A stretch of DNA of 64,000 nucleotides, taken from Amorphophallus konjac. Lineage: Eukaryota > Streptophyta > Magnoliopsida > Alismatales > Araceae. This document shows, in pieces, positions 12,016 to 24,013 of the stretch. The translations under genes were made by a program, and so were the position numbers. The notes beneath the pieces are model-generated. The model was not told the DNA's origin, searched no databases, and worked only from the letters and a program-made list of their open reading frames with translations. The stretch covers positions 227,794,641-227,858,640 of the forward strand of contig CM040126.1 in NCBI GenBank assembly GCA_022559845.1, read 5' to 3'. Numbering within the stretch: position 1 is the stretch's first letter; each line of letters starts with the position of its first letter.

Positions 12016-12429
12016 GGAAAGTATTATTACATTATTTTATGTATATTTTTAAATTTTTGGTCAAAGAGACGGGGTCTGTCTAAACGCGCTGGGCCGGGCT
12101 GGCGCGTTCAGAACGCGCTACTGAGGTATAGCACGTTCTGGACTTGTTGAAAAAATGGGAATACCCCTCCAATCAAATGACCATAACGTGCTCATTTCAT
12201 AACAGAATTTAATAAATGAGCTATCAATATAAAGAGGATAGAAAGATACACAAGATAGCATACTTTAATTAGAGTTTAGCCTGAGAGACACCTACCTTTT
12301 GTCAGATCAAAAGAATATCCCCAAATAACAAGAAAACCCTTTGATCTTCCAATTCCTCCTTCAAATCTCCACAAATCTTCGTAGCAGCATAGACTTAACT
12401 TCCAGGGATAGTTTAAGGGTCGAATGGGG

Positions 12430-12441
12430 CTCTATTTATAG
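12430..12441 (-). promoter_or_regulatory. TATA box of the gag-only gypsy LTR (left copy)
   Basis: On the minus strand this reads CTATAAATAGAG, a strong plant TATA box, downstream of the hairpin array in element orientation. The right LTR copy is identical. Confidence 0.65.
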
Positions 12442-12969
12442 CCAAAACATGGTCAAATTTCTCAAGATTCCTTGCCTAATTCCACCAAATCCATTAAGTC
12501 CGAATTAGAAGAAAAATACAGTTTCTATGCTTAATCTAGCCCATCTTAGGTGTGAAAACAATGTAAAAATGGCTGGTCCAAGGTGGGCTGTTAGGTAAGG
12601 GTTGATTCTTGAGTCAATATTCCAGAAATTAGGTTATTATAATCCTTTTCAAAAGACATTTAACATGTGTTACGAATTTAAGGTCTAATTATCCTTTATT
12701 AATCCTTTAACCACTAATCTAGCCCATTATGGATTATCCAATGGGCCAATTATGATCCTAGTCCATTAAATGGACTTTTATTGGCTTTCTATGATTTATC
12801 GAAGGGTTAAAGCATTTATTTTTCACTTTACCTTCAGTACATTCAAGTAAATTCAATAATCCACTTTATTTCACTTAGTAAAAATGTAAATTAATCATTT
12901 CATGAGAAATTTAATTGTATAATTTATTTTAAAAAATTATTTCTCATTTTAAATTATCGGGTTTCTACA

Positions 12970-12988
12970 TCCTCCCCCACTTAAAAGA
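12970..12988 (-). promoter_or_regulatory. Polypurine tract of the gag-only gypsy element
   Basis: On the minus strand AAGTGGGGGAGGA abuts the 3' LTR start (TGTAGAAAC). A near-identical tract lies beside the Tekay LTR at 60042. Confidence 0.85.
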
Positions 12989-13121
12989 ATTTGGTCCCCA
13001 AATTCACATGATTTTCTTTCCGTAATAGTAGGGTAAAATTACCATATCCAAACTATGCATTCTAACTAGATCATTTTCATAACATGCTAAGTGCTAAGAT
13101 CACCATTTCTAAACTATGCCA

Positions 13122-14071
13122 TCATAGACGAGATAGGTTTATAAGGTTACCTTCCAATGCTTGCGACGCTCCTTTCTTTAAGAGTGGACAATGGGCAATT
13201 TTATGATCCATGCTTCCGCAACGGATGCACTTCCCAAGTTTATACCAACACTCATCTGGGTTGTGCCTTCCTTTCTTACAATGCTCACATTTTTCCTTGA
13301 CCGGAACAATTTGTTGATCATTATTCCGGGGCTTCTTGTCCTTACGAAAATCGTTACCTCCATTTAACCTCTTCTTGTCATTCACGGCTTCCTCGCTCTT
13401 GGACCCATAGACCAACTCCTTCTTGGCGACTTTCCTTTGATTCGTTCCACCATATTCATAGCATCTTCTAGAATTTGTGCTTTGCTAACCATTTCCGTAT
13501 AAGTTTGAATCTCCAATGGAGCCAATCGAGGAATGAGTTCCACCTTTAATCCATTCATAAATCTTCTTGCTCTCATTTTCTCCGTACAAACTAGGTGTGG
13601 GGCATACCGAGCTAATCTAGAAAATGTCGCTTCATAATCTGCTACAGATAAGCTACGTTGTTTTAATGTCGTGAACTCCATGGCCTTCTTCTCGCGGATT
13701 CTTTCTGAGAAATACTTCTCATTAAAATATTCTAAGAACTCGTCCCATGTAATTTGTTCATTAGGTAAGATCGCTTCGACGGATACCCACCATGCTCGGG
13801 CATCCTTTTCTAATTGATAGGTCCCTAATTGTACCTTCTCTTCATCGGTGCATTGCATTACTTTAAAGGTTCTCTCTACTTCTTGCACCCAATTCTCCGC
13901 TTCATCCGGGTAAGTAGATCCACTAAACTTTGATGGATTCATCTTTTGGAATTTTCGATGTAAATCCCCGGCTTCATGCCGTGCTCCACCTTGCACAACT
14001 TGTTGCAAGGCTTGTGTTAGTCCTTGGACAGTGCGTTGCATCTCGCGCCATTGCGCTCTCTCGGCGGCCAT
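13122..14071 (-). pseudogene. Chromovirus-type gag of the gag-only element
   Basis: The frame starts at ATG 14071 (MAAERAQW), runs through a retrotransposon gag core (about residues 40-215, with GDLHRKFQKMNPSKFSG and WVSVEA...FLEYFNEKYF), then shifts by one base near 13425 into the frame ending at 13122. The second part holds two knuckles: CEHCKKGRHNPDEC and CIRCGSMDHKIAHC. No protease follows. The gag at 17728-17969 and the partial gag at the right window edge are homologous. Apart from the frameshift the reading frame is open, so the defect may be recent. Confidence 0.85.
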
Positions 14072-14263
14072 TTGCGAGATTTAGCTTGAAACCATAGTTA
14101 CAGGGTTTAATCATTTTTCCTTGGTATTTATTTCTTGATAATTTATTATTTTTAAAACTTAACCCGTGTTTCTACCCAATCTTATCGGGAAGGTTTAAAT
14201 TTCTATCCAAGTTTCTATCAAGGGAAACCTAAGTTTTAAGAATCCTAGGTTTTATGTAACCTA

Positions 14264-14276
14264 GGCTCTGATACCA
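14264..14276 (-). promoter_or_regulatory. PBS (tRNA-iMet) of the gag-only gypsy element
   Basis: On the minus strand TGGTATCAGAGCC lies seven bases inside the 5' LTR, fixing the element orientation. Confidence 0.9.
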
Positions 14277-15869
14277 CTAAAACTGTCACGCCCCGACGCG
14301 GAAAATCGAGGCGCGAGCAGTTACGAGGCACTCATATCGGTCAGAGCATGTACAAATTTAATTCTAAAGATAGAGAGCTAAGATGAAATTGCTAATTTTA
14401 TTCCATCAAAATAAAGGTTTACATCACTAATTTATAAGCCATAAGGCATGATACAACCTTCCAAATTTTCCAAATACATAAGCCTTGTAAAAATACTAAT
14501 GATCTACATAAATCCTAGGGAAAAGAAAACACTCATTCACTCTTGTCCAATCCCTTGTTCATTTCCATTTCCTGCAATAATTAACCAAAACGTAGGGTGA
14601 GCAAAAAGCTCAGTAGGATTTTATATCTCTAAAGCCATGCAATCTTTAAGTATTTAGCAATTTAATAATTCATGTCATGAAGTAATTGATCATGAATTTC
14701 AAGTAGAAAATTTTGTATAAGGAATTTTCAAGTAATTTCAAGATAACAAGATAATGTCAAGATCATGATAGTAGACAAGACGATGATCATTTCCAGAAAT
14801 ATATCAAGAACTTTCATGATGAGACGATGTGTACTATCATTAAGATAATTCAAGAACATTCACGATGAACTTTAAGCAATATCGAAGTAGAGCAATCACT
14901 TGAACTTTAAATAATATAGAAGTAGAACAATCACTCTTACAAGGATATTTATGATGAACCTTTAAGCAATAATAATATAGAAGTACAACAATCACTTCTA
15001 CCAACACTCAATAGGATTGGCCAAAACACTAAGTGGAGATCACGGTGATATGACAGCCCCTCATGGAACATCACTATTTGGCTACACACCTAGGGGTTCT
15101 CACGATAATATGATTGCCCCTAACCGTAATAGACCCTGTATTGGTGAATGCCAGCACCTGATCATTATAATACCAGTTTATTTTTGGACTTTACCTCGCC
15201 CGTGGGATCAGATCAGAACCCCTTTATACACTAGCATTTAAATGTCATTTCATTGGGATTCATAACCCCTGACATTTTTTCTATATAATTCCACAATATG
15301 GCCAAAGAATTTCAAGAACAAGCTCATTTGTAAACAAGTACAGATTTGGCAAAAATTGTGATAATTTGCAAAGGAGAGTGGAAAATATATTTTAAGCATC
15401 ATGTTTAACGACATTAAGTCGTAGAATTCAAAAATGAATGATAAGTAGGAAGAAACATTAAGATAGTGGTTTTATTAGAATTATTTTAAACATCTTAACA
15501 TAATCTCAGAATCATAAAACATCAATTTTTTTTTGTAAAGAACAAATTTTAGTAAAGGAACATATATACTTATGAATTGAAATCATGAGTTTAGACATTA
15601 ACTTTTAATCATACATTAATTAACCATATGATAAGAAAATAGATTTAACATGCTGAAAGTAGTTTTTTTATACATCAATATGATAGAAAATACTTTTTTT
15701 TACATTCTGAAATAATTTTTGTACGTCAGTATGATAAAAAAATAGAATAGTTATAGACTGAAAAGATGTTACTGTCTGTGAACGCGCTATAGCTCAGGGT
15801 CGCGTTCATACAGCATACATAAATATAGTATATATATATATATTCAAAATATTATATTTTTGATCACCA

Positions 15870-16765
15870 AAATTTTCAGGAAAATTTTTATGAACACGCT
15901 AGCCGAGACTAGCGCGTTCATGAAGAACGCGCTAGTCAAGAGTGGCGCGTTCAGGAACATATGTATATATTTAAAAATTTTAAAAACTAAATGAAATCGA
16001 TATGTTCTATATAAACCATAAGAGATATAGACACTTGATATATATATAAACACTTTCTGTATTATATATATTAAAAATATTATACTTTTGACCCCTGGTC
16101 ATCCGGGTTTAAAAGTATGAACACGCTTGCCGAGACTAGCGCGTTCATGAACAGATGTATATATTTAAAACTTTTGAAAACTAAATGAAAGAGATATGTT
16201 CGGTATAAACCATAATAGATATAGACTCCTGATATATATATAAACACTTTAGGTATTATATATATATATTAGAAATATTATACTTTTGATTTCTGATCAT
16301 CTGGGTTTAAAAGTATGAACGCGCTAGCCGAGACTAGCGCGTTCATGAACATATATATATATTTAAAAATTTTGAAAACTAAATGAAAGAGATAGGTTAT
16401 GTATAAATCATAATAGAGATAGACTCTTGATATATATATAAACACTTTAGGTATTATATATATATATTAGAAATATTATACTTTTGATTTCTGGTCATCC
16501 GGGTTTAAAAGTATGAACGTGCTAGCCGAGACTAGCGCGTTCATGAACAGATGTATATATTTAAAAATTTTAAAAACTAAATGAAAGAGATAGGTTCTGT
16601 ATAAATCATAATAGAAATAGACTCCTGATATATATATAAACACTTTAGGTATTATATATATATTAGAAATATTATACTTTTGATTTTTGGTCATCCGAGG
16701 TTAAGGGTATGAACACGTTAGCCGAGACTAGCGCGTTCATGAAGAATGCACTAGTCATGTATAGC
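15870..16765 (-). repeat. Five tandem units of about 200 bp with GC hairpins (right LTR)
   Basis: Counterpart of the array at 11080-12015, hairpins starting near 15890, 16117, 16318, 16513 and 16708. TATATA runs differ in length between the LTRs while the hairpin arms are mostly kept. Confidence 0.87.
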
Positions 16766-17186
16766 GCGATAAGGAAAGTATTATTACATTATTTTATGTA
16801 TATTTTTAAAATTTTGGTCAAAGAGACGGGGTCTGTCTGAACGCGCTGGGTCGGGCTGGCGCGTTCAGAACGCGCTACTGAGATATAGCACGTTCTGGAC
16901 CTGATAAAAAAACGGGAATACCCCTCCAATCAAATGAACATAACTTGCTCATTTCATAACAGAATTTAATAAATGAGATATCAATAGAAAGAGGACAGAA
17001 AAATACACAAGATAGCATACTTTAAATAGAGTTTAGCCTGAGAGACACCTACCTTTTGTCAGATCAAAAGAATATCCCCAAATAACAAGAAAACCCTTTG
17101 ATCTTCCAATTCCTCCTTCAAATCTCCACAAATCTTCGCAGCAGCATAGACTTAACTTCCAGGGATGGTTTAAGGGTCGAATGAGG

Positions 17187-17198
17187 CTCTATTTATAG
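17187..17198 (-). promoter_or_regulatory. TATA box of the gag-only gypsy LTR (right copy)
   Basis: Minus-strand CTATAAATAGAG, the same as at 12430; this copy would drive transcription of the element. Confidence 0.65.
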
Positions 17199-17727
17199 CC
17201 AAAATATGGCCAATTTTGTCAAGATTTCTTGCCTAATTCCATCAAACCCATTAAGTCCGAATTAGAAGAAAAATATAATTTCTCTTCTTAATCTAGCACA
17301 TCTTAGGTGTGAAAATAATGTAAAAACGGCTGGTCCAAGGTGGGCTGTTAGGTAAGGGTTGATTCTTGAGTCAATATTCTAGAAATTGGGTTATTATAAT
17401 CCTTTTCAAAAGACATTTAACATGTGTTACGAATTTAAGATCTAATTATCCTTTATTAATCTTTTAACCACTAATCTAGCCCATTATGTATTATCCAATG
17501 GGCCAATTATGATCCTAGTCCATTACATAGACTTTTATTGGGCTTTCTATGATTTATCTAAGGGTTAAAGCATTTATTTTTCACTTTACCTTAAGTAAAT
17601 TCAAGTAAATTCAATAATCCACTTTATTTCACTTAGTAAAAATATAAATTAATCATTTCATGAGAAATTTAATTGTATAATTTATTTTAAAAAAATATTT
17701 CTCATTTTAAATTATCTGGTTTCTACA

Positions 17728-17969
17728 AAAACCTTCTCTTCATCCTTGCATTGCATGACACGGAAGAACCTTCCGATTTCCTTCAACCAATTCTTAGCAT
17801 CCTCGGGGTTAGATGAGCCCGTGAATATCTGTGGGTTCATGTTGCGAAAACTCCTATGGAGATCACCAGCTCCATAGTTAGCTCCGCCCTGTGCCACTTA
17901 CTGTAGCGCCTAGGTAAGGCCTTGCAGTGAGCGTTGCATCTCGCACGATTGGGCTCTTTCAGCGGCCAT
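17728..17969 (-). pseudogene. Gypsy C gag, N-terminal fragment
   Basis: Minus-strand frame from ATG 17969 (MAAERAQS) is clearly homologous to the gag at 14071 (shared GDLHR, KMNP or NMNP, VMQC and DEEKV). Two stops sit at likely Gln codons near its start. It ends at the boundary of the gag-only element, so that insertion split it; the remainder would lie left of the window. Confidence 0.8.
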
Positions 17970-18127
17970 AATCCTACAAGAAGATGTAAGTAAGTATCGG
18001 GTTTGATTATAAGATCCATTGTCATTATAGGACTTAATAGAAATTAACCCATGGATCTATCCATCTCACCGGGTGTAGGGAGTAAACCTATCCTTGGACT
18101 TGGGTTCCCTAGGAAATTGAAATCCTA

Positions 18128-18140
18128 GGCTCTGATACCA
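18128..18140 (-). promoter_or_regulatory. Gypsy C PBS (tRNA-iMet)
   Basis: Minus-strand TGGTATCAGAGCC lies eight bases inside the LTR boundary at 18149. Confidence 0.88.
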
Positions 18141-18148
18141 CGTAAAAC

Positions 18149-18612
18149 TGTCACGCCCCGGGCGCGAAAGATACCCGGGTCACAGTGAGTTTATATAGAT
18201 CCAATCAATCAGAGTAATAATTTTTTTTCTTTGACAAAAGATAGAGTGCGCAAAAGACAAGAATAATACTAACCAAACTTCATGTCCACAATATGCTAAT
18301 GTTCCAACATAACCGTATTGGTAGGGACCCATACAAATCATGAAATTACAAGCCTTAACATGTTCTGAGCACTAACATAATAGGAAATACAAGGTAAGGA
18401 CTTAAGATACAAAAGACACGACTAGCTGACGGTTCAACGATCGGTGATTCTAGCACTCGTCAATCGGTCTCATTCCCATTCGGGTGGTGATCGCTATCCA
18501 TGTTACATGAGAAATGTTAGAATGAACTGGATGAGCGAATCGCTCAGTAGGAATTACATCTCAAGTTCGAGCAATCTTTAAGTGATTTACATATTTCGTG
18601 CAGTGCAGGTAA
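18149..18612 (-). repeat. Gypsy C 5' LTR, truncated by S4
   Basis: Starts TGTCACGCCCCGGG on the + strand, like the gag-only LTR and the Tekay LTR, and is cut after 464 bp by the S4 LTR. The rest of the LTR is not in the window. Confidence 0.78.
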
Positions 18613-19511
18613 TGATATACACCGAGAGTGTGATCTAGAAGGGGGGATGAATAGATCACTACCAACTTTTACCGATGATGGAGTTTAGCCGATGAAGGTA
18701 GAAGCACATCGAGTTTATCAGCTCTCAAATAGCCCCGTCCAAACCAAAACAAAAATATTGCTCGAAGAGATCAGACTAAGATGGAGCGGTGATCATGCCG
18801 GTCAGAGACTAAGGATAAGACTCTCTCAAGCATGCGTGACTTATCGTTTGAGCTGCAACTTAAAATACCTCCTGGGCACAGCCTAATCACACAAGCAATC
18901 ACAGAGTCGAATAAAACAAACCACACGAGATGGGACAGAGGATTTTTTAGGTGGTTCAATTGCTACCCGCAATCTACGTTCACCCCTCGCTCACACAGAG
19001 CGAGGATTCCTTCCAAATAAGCGAAAGCATCAAGCAGACTCAGTCTGCAACAAAATGCTGGCTCACAGCTTGAAACCCGAGGGAGACAAATCCCTCAACC
19101 CAGGTTCTGCTAACCATGAAAACCAGGCACCTGGGCTTGCTACCAATAAGTCCAGTACTGGAGAACTATCTCCCATCCTCTGAATCCTCAGAGGGAACTC
19201 GTGAGAGACACCCTGACTCTCACAGACGGAGACTTCAGTCTCCCTTCCTCCAAGTACCCTTGAAGGGAACAACATGATGAGCCAAAACGAGAGTGAAGTG
19301 GAAAATACAGAAAAGAACAAAAAAATAAAGAAAAGAGAGAATGTAGATTCGTAGAAGCACTTTGAAATGAACAAGGCTGACAGTCTTCCAGTTTCTCTTC
19401 TCACTCCCTTTCTCTTTCTGGCGTTGCTCTCCTCTCGAAAGGTATCTTCTCACTGAAAGTACTCTTGTAGCTTTCTGTGCTTTCCCGCTTTTTCATCCAA
19501 GGGTAAGGTTG

Positions 19512-19521
19512 CCTTTTTATA
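19512..19521 (-). promoter_or_regulatory. S4 LTR TATA box
   Basis: Minus-strand TATAAAAAGG upstream of a purine-rich leader. Confidence 0.55.
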
Positions 19522-19989
19522 GGGAAAGAGCCTCCGTAAGAAAGAGGTAGAAAAGCCTGGTGAAGATCCATTGGTCCACGTGGCACTGTAGTTTTCTTTC
19601 CCGCCAAGCTACTAAAATGCACCCGCCATCCTTTCTTGGATCTCGTGCCACCTTAACGTAGTAGCAACAGTTGGTCGGACTCACGTGTTTGCTTGTGTGT
19701 TCCAGACGAGCTGGACTCCTCAGTTATGAGATCACGTGACTACTTAAGAAGTTGATGCTTCTTACCCAAAAGGTGTTTAGTGAGACTCCTACAAATCAGA
19801 AGACAGTCATTTAGTCAAACACCTTGTATGCTAGAGCTCACACTTAGGCAATAGTCAGATGAAAACATATGTTGAGACTCAACCCATGAATGTTCTGTAA
19901 AATGCCTCAGAGAGTGGTCAATAGTGCACAGACTTGATGACTTAAAACTGGATGAGCATAGACTTCGGTCTAGCATGTGCATCGACCTT

Positions 19990-20222
19990 GACATTTTGTA
20001 TACAAGTGAAATATTTTGTACACTGGTTAAACATTTTGAGTTGGAGTGAAATATTCTGCATACAATTGAAACATTTTGTACACAGGTTAAACATTTTGAG
20101 TTGGAGTGAAATATTCTGCATACAATTGAAACATTTTGTACACAGGTTAAACATTTTGAGTTGGAGTGAAATATTCTGCATACAATTGAAACATTTTGTA
20201 CACAGGTTAAACATTTTAAGTT
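19990..20222. repeat. 60-bp minisatellite in the S4 LTR
   Basis: Almost identical 60-bp units starting near 20035, 20095 and 20155, with partial copies on both sides. The unit contains ACATTTTGAGTTGGAGTG and ACACAGGTTAA. ORFs on both strands here are by-products of a period divisible by three. Confidence 0.93.
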
Positions 20223-20290
20223 GTTTCATCATATGCACAGACCTTCAATCGTGCACAAACCCTTGCATGCATTATATGAAGTGTGTTCAG

Positions 20291-21110
20291 ACCTTATGTG
20301 CAGTCACATAACATGTGCACCGACCTTATTTACATATCAACAAAATGTGCACATACCTTCTATGCAGACTATCTAAATGTGCACATATCTTCTATGCAGT
20401 CAAATGAAATGTGCACCGATGTTACATGTTGAACAACAAAATGTCCACCGACCTTATATGCTGTCTATCTAAATGTGCACCAACCTTATATGCTGGTTGA
20501 ACAATGATGTGCATAGACTTTGTATGTTGTATGCAAAGTGTGCACTGACCTGCATATGCAATTTTAGAAACTTGCACCGACCTGGTGTGCATCAAGCTAA
20601 ATGTGCACTGACCTTATATGTAGACATACAGAATGTGCACCGACCTTGTATGCATCAGGCTAAAGTGTGCACCGACCTTGTATCGCAGAAGGACAAGTGT
20701 GCACCGACCTTGTATGCATCAGGCTAAGGTGTGCACGGACCTTGTATCGCACAAGGGTAAGTGTGCACCGACCTTGTATCGCACAAGGGCAAGTGTGCAC
20801 CAACCTTGTATCGCATAAGGCTGAAGTGTGCACGGACTTTATTTGCACTAAGCTAAGATGTGCACCGACCTTATATGCAAACTATATGCATGTGCTTCGA
20901 CTATGAATGTGCATGTGAATAGTGATGTGCACCGACCTATATGCACACTATATGCATGTGCTTCCACTATGAATGTGCATGTGAATAGTGATGTGCACCG
21001 ACCTATATGCACACTAAGAAGATGTGCACCGACCTTGATATGCAAACTATATGCATGTGCTTCGACTATGAATGTGCATGTGAATAGTGATGTGCACTGA
21101 CCTTCTATTA
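20291..21110. repeat. TGTGCACCGACCTT repeat array in the S4 LTR
   Basis: More than 20 copies of a TGTGCACCGACCTT core at 28-45-bp spacing, turning into a higher-order unit of about 65 bp repeated three times at about 20870-21090. The core contains the palindrome GTGCAC. The reverse-complement core TCGGTGCA recurs through the S3 LTR. Confidence 0.9.
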
Positions 21111-21268
21111 ACAACAGTCTAGCAAATTTTGATACAAGAACCAGATGACTTGCACAAACTCCAATGCATATTCTCATGAAGACTTATGGTGTTTAACTTA
21201 TTGACTTATGATGTTTGACTTATTGACTTATGATGTTTGACTTCATCAAATAACACATGGATGCAACA

Positions 21269-22875
21269 ATCTCCCCATTTTGATGATGACAACTCCATGA
21301 GTCAATCATTATCAATGCAATTAGTAAAAATGATCAAACATGCATGCAATGTCACACACTAACTCCCCCTGACTCACTGACTACCAAAATCTCATAGAGA
21401 CTCAAATGACTCATACCTCCAAACACTCATTTCTCCCCCTTTGACATCATCAATAAGAGTGAAAGGAGACATAAGATACTGCTAAGCTAGGGAGAACAAA
21501 TACAATTAATTCACGTTGCAAAAAAAAGGAAACTCACCGGCAACCCTTAAAGATTCAAGTAAGGTAACTGGATTAAGCTTGAATTCCTCAGGGCTAATAA
21601 TCAGGAAAGATAGAGAATAAGAGAGAAGATTACGTTCGTGCAGAAATAATGAGGAAGACCAATGCTGAACAGTTATGTCAAGAGGGATCTATCTAAAGGC
21701 TTTACTAAGTAAACGTGTAGAGATTTGGGCTTCTGAAGATGTTCCCAATAGCATTGAGGACAAATAGTCATCATGAGCTATTAGTCACTGAGGGGAGCAA
21801 AGGATTTTATTTTCAACCGGGCAATTTTGGTAAAGCACACCTTTGTACGTGAGGAGACACCTTGATTAGAGGCCAGAATCCCCAATTACTCAGTGTGATA
21901 ACCGTATTACCTCTCTTTAGAGAATAGAGGTAGCATTGAAGTGTATTTTTACGTGAGGAGACACCTTGATGAGATGCCAGAATCCCTAGTTAGTCAACAC
22001 TTAAGTGCCATTGCTCTGCCATTTTTTGTTAAATTTTGGCACTTCATGACATTGGTTGTTCCTCATTTCTTTGATGAAGTACCTAGTTTCTCAGTGACCA
22101 ACACATTATTTTGAAATTTTATACCTTAGTGACATATGGAAGTGATGTTTGAAAGCAATGCTACATGTACTGGTGTTCAGAAGATTTGTCCTTAGAGGCG
22201 TACGTTTCAAGCTTTTAGCAGATTTCGTTGACTTAAAGGTTAGCAATGATCTGTGTTCATGAAAGATGTAGGAAAGTATTCTTCAGATCTACGTCCATGT
22301 CTTTGCAGGATTATTAGGTAGAGACTTTTTAGCTAAACTTCAGCTAAGCAGATTTGAAAAGTTAAGAGAGGTGTGAGTTTCTAACTTTTATGAGTGAACT
22401 GTATGAGATTCTCAATAAACTTTATGCAACAACAAGATCTCTCAACATCTTTTGAATCAGTCTCCTAGATTCACAAACGTAGCAGACTAAGGGAGACTCC
22501 CCCTGACAAATGGACTGACAAAACTCCCCCTCACAAAATGAATTATGTTCAAACACATCTAATGCAGTATGAGCAACAAAGCAGAGAGGACTCATGTTTG
22601 TAGACATGTAGACTGTTTCAAGTACAATATGACCCATGGTACTAGGCGGAGGCTAGCCGCTAGGCATGATGTGGGTTTCCAGACAGACATAATCTATCCT
22701 TCTCCCAGCGTACCATTTTGTATATCAAGGGTCATGCATGACTGTACACAATATGCAGCTAAATGTATTAATGCAGATGCATGACAATTTTGACGCATGG
22801 GCCAAAGGACAACAAAACCGGAACAACCAGCAACATGATAAAAAAGGGATGTGTTATAGCCAAATAGTTAAGATT
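21269..22875 (-). other. S4 3' non-coding region with multiple polypurine tracts
   Basis: The tract next to the LTR (21269-21281) plus further minus-strand AGGGGGAG-type tracts near 21361, 21432, 22498 and 22525 match the multi-PPT layout of Sireviruses and of S2. No coding sequence is recognised and there is no envelope-position ORF. Short pieces resemble the S2 spacer at 45.2-45.6 kb. Confidence 0.6.
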
Positions 22876-23385
22876 TCAATGAGTTTTAAAGATACCTAAT
22901 TCTCTTCTCGGAGAGGTGAATTTATCATTGTCTAGTGGCTTATTGAAGATATCAGCTATCTGATGTGCAGTGCCAATGTGGAACAATTTAAAAGTGTTTT
23001 TAGAAACCTCATCTCTGATGAAATGATGTCTGATTTCAATGTGTTTGGTGCATGAATATAAGACAAGATTTTTTTCAAGATTAATGGCACTAGTATTATC
23101 ACAATAAATGGATGTGCAGCAAAGGTCTACTTGGTAGTCATGAAGCTGGTGTTTAATCCAGATCACCTGTGTACCAAAACTCCCTGTAGCTACATACTCA
23201 GCTTCTGTAGTGGAGAGGGACACATAATGTTGTTTCTTAGAAGCCCAAGAAACCAAACACACACCTAGGAATTGACAGTGTCCACTAGTGCTCTTCTTAT
23301 CTAGTTTGCAGCCAACATAGTCAGCATTAGTGTATGATGTGAGGTCTAAAGGATTTGATCTAGGGTAATGTGAATGTGTCACATA
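22876..23385 (-). pseudogene. S4 copia RNase H, C-terminal end of pol
   Basis: About 165 codons matching the end of copia pol: a DADY-type motif (NADYVGCKLDKKSTSGHC), SWASKKQ, STTEAEYVA, YCDNTSAI, KHIEIRHHFIRDEV and ADIFNKPL. Asp, Glu and Asp of the RNase H core are present. It aligns closely with S2 RNase H. It is truncated at about 23385, where unrelated sequence begins. The first Asp of the DADY motif is read as Asn. Confidence 0.88.
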
Positions 23386-23390
23386 GACAT

Positions 23391-24008
23391 TTAAAAATGA
23401 AGAAAAATTAACATATAAGTGTAATCATAAGAAAGGGAAGGAGCATGTGATGCTACTATAGGAGTGTGATCGCCAGAGGGGTTACCTCAAAAGAAGAAGT
23501 GGGATCGTGAAGAATACCTTGTGATCGGGTGAGGATGTGGATCCTACTTCCTCCTCCAACCGGCCGGACGATGAAGGGTTTTTTTATCTTGATTACCCTT
23601 GTAAAGAAAACAAAGACAACAAAAATATAGATTAGCCAAAGATGAGTGTAGTATCAATGCTCTAAAAGAATCAACCTATGCAAAGTGGGCATGAACACAC
23701 CTTGTGTTTGTTTTAAACCCCTAAGAGGAGCAAAAGGAGGGGAGAATATGAATGCAAGTGAGCTAACAGATAATATGTCGAAATAGTCTAAGCTAATGCA
23801 CTGGAGATAATGATATGCAACTAAGAAAAGAAACAAAAAGTATAATAAGGGTTGGCCCCTTCTACGCCTGCAAACAGAAGGGGGGAGACCAGCTTCGGCT
23901 ACAACAATTCGGTGACAACGACAGGAAGAGCAGAGTAAAGCACTCTGTATGTATCAATCCGATGACAGCCGAAGGAACTTAGCCACTGCTGAGAGAACTG
24001 TTGAGAGA
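23391..24008. other. Unassigned sequence left of the miniature LTR element
   Basis: About 620 bp with no coding match. The flank continues after the miniature element at 25985, so both sides were one sequence before that insertion. It may be LTR or 3' sequence of the large Tat-like element, but no boundary was found. Confidence 0.4.
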
Positions 24009-24013
24009 AGAAG
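24009..24013 (+). repeat. Target site duplication AGAAG (left)
   Basis: AGAAG here and at 25980-25984 directly flank the LTR pair. Confidence 0.8.

Larger units (their letters stand above)
9591..12969 (-). repeat. 3' LTR of the gag-only gypsy element, truncated by S1
   Basis: Aligns along its length with 14381-17727, with scattered substitutions and indels mostly in AT-repeat and hairpin-array parts. It ends TTTCTACA next to the polypurine tract. The 74-codon ORF near 10227 and its twin near 15017 are LTR sequence, not genes. Confidence 0.9.
9591..17727 (-). mobile_element. Gag-only gypsy element with 3.4-kb LTRs
   Basis: Two long direct repeats (9591-12969 and 14284-17727) flank 1314 bp containing a PBS beside the right LTR and a polypurine tract beside the left one, which places the element on the minus strand. 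Only gag is present. It is a non-autonomous LTR element, LARD-like but with gag, and gag resembles Tekay/Del chromovirus gag. About 97 bp of the 3' LTR lies left of S1, outside the window. It is inserted in the gag gene of gypsy C. Confidence 0.88.
14284..17727 (-). repeat. 5' LTR of the gag-only gypsy element (3444 bp)
   Basis: On the + strand it starts TGTCACGCCCCG and ends TTTCTACA, a TG...CA type LTR. It holds the second copy of the hairpin array and a TATA box. It abuts interrupted gypsy C gag at 17728. Confidence 0.9.
18613..21268 (-). repeat. S4 3' LTR
   Basis: The right end is TGCAACA beside a polypurine tract. The left end is placed at TGATATACACC, by analogy with the S2 LTR end, since both are followed by a run of G and then TGAATAG. 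It contains the hairpin box (18950-18985), a TATA box and two tandem arrays. Confidence 0.75.
18613..23390 (-). mobile_element. S4: truncated Sirevirus-like copia element
   Basis: One LTR (18613-21268), a non-coding 3' region with several polypurine-like tracts, and the C-terminal RNase H of pol. Everything upstream of RNase H is missing after about 23385. No second LTR is present. The LTR carries the conserved Sirevirus hairpin box and shares a GGTCGGTGCAC core with the S3 LTR. Confidence 0.82.

Noticed and set aside
19942..20311. ORFs on both strands with a Cys-rich repeat pattern
   Set aside because: By-product of a 60-bp minisatellite whose period is a multiple of three.
20291..21110. 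CRISPR-like spaced repeats
   Set aside because: Repeats are degenerate with variable spacing and no unique spacers, and lie in a plant retrotransposon LTR.
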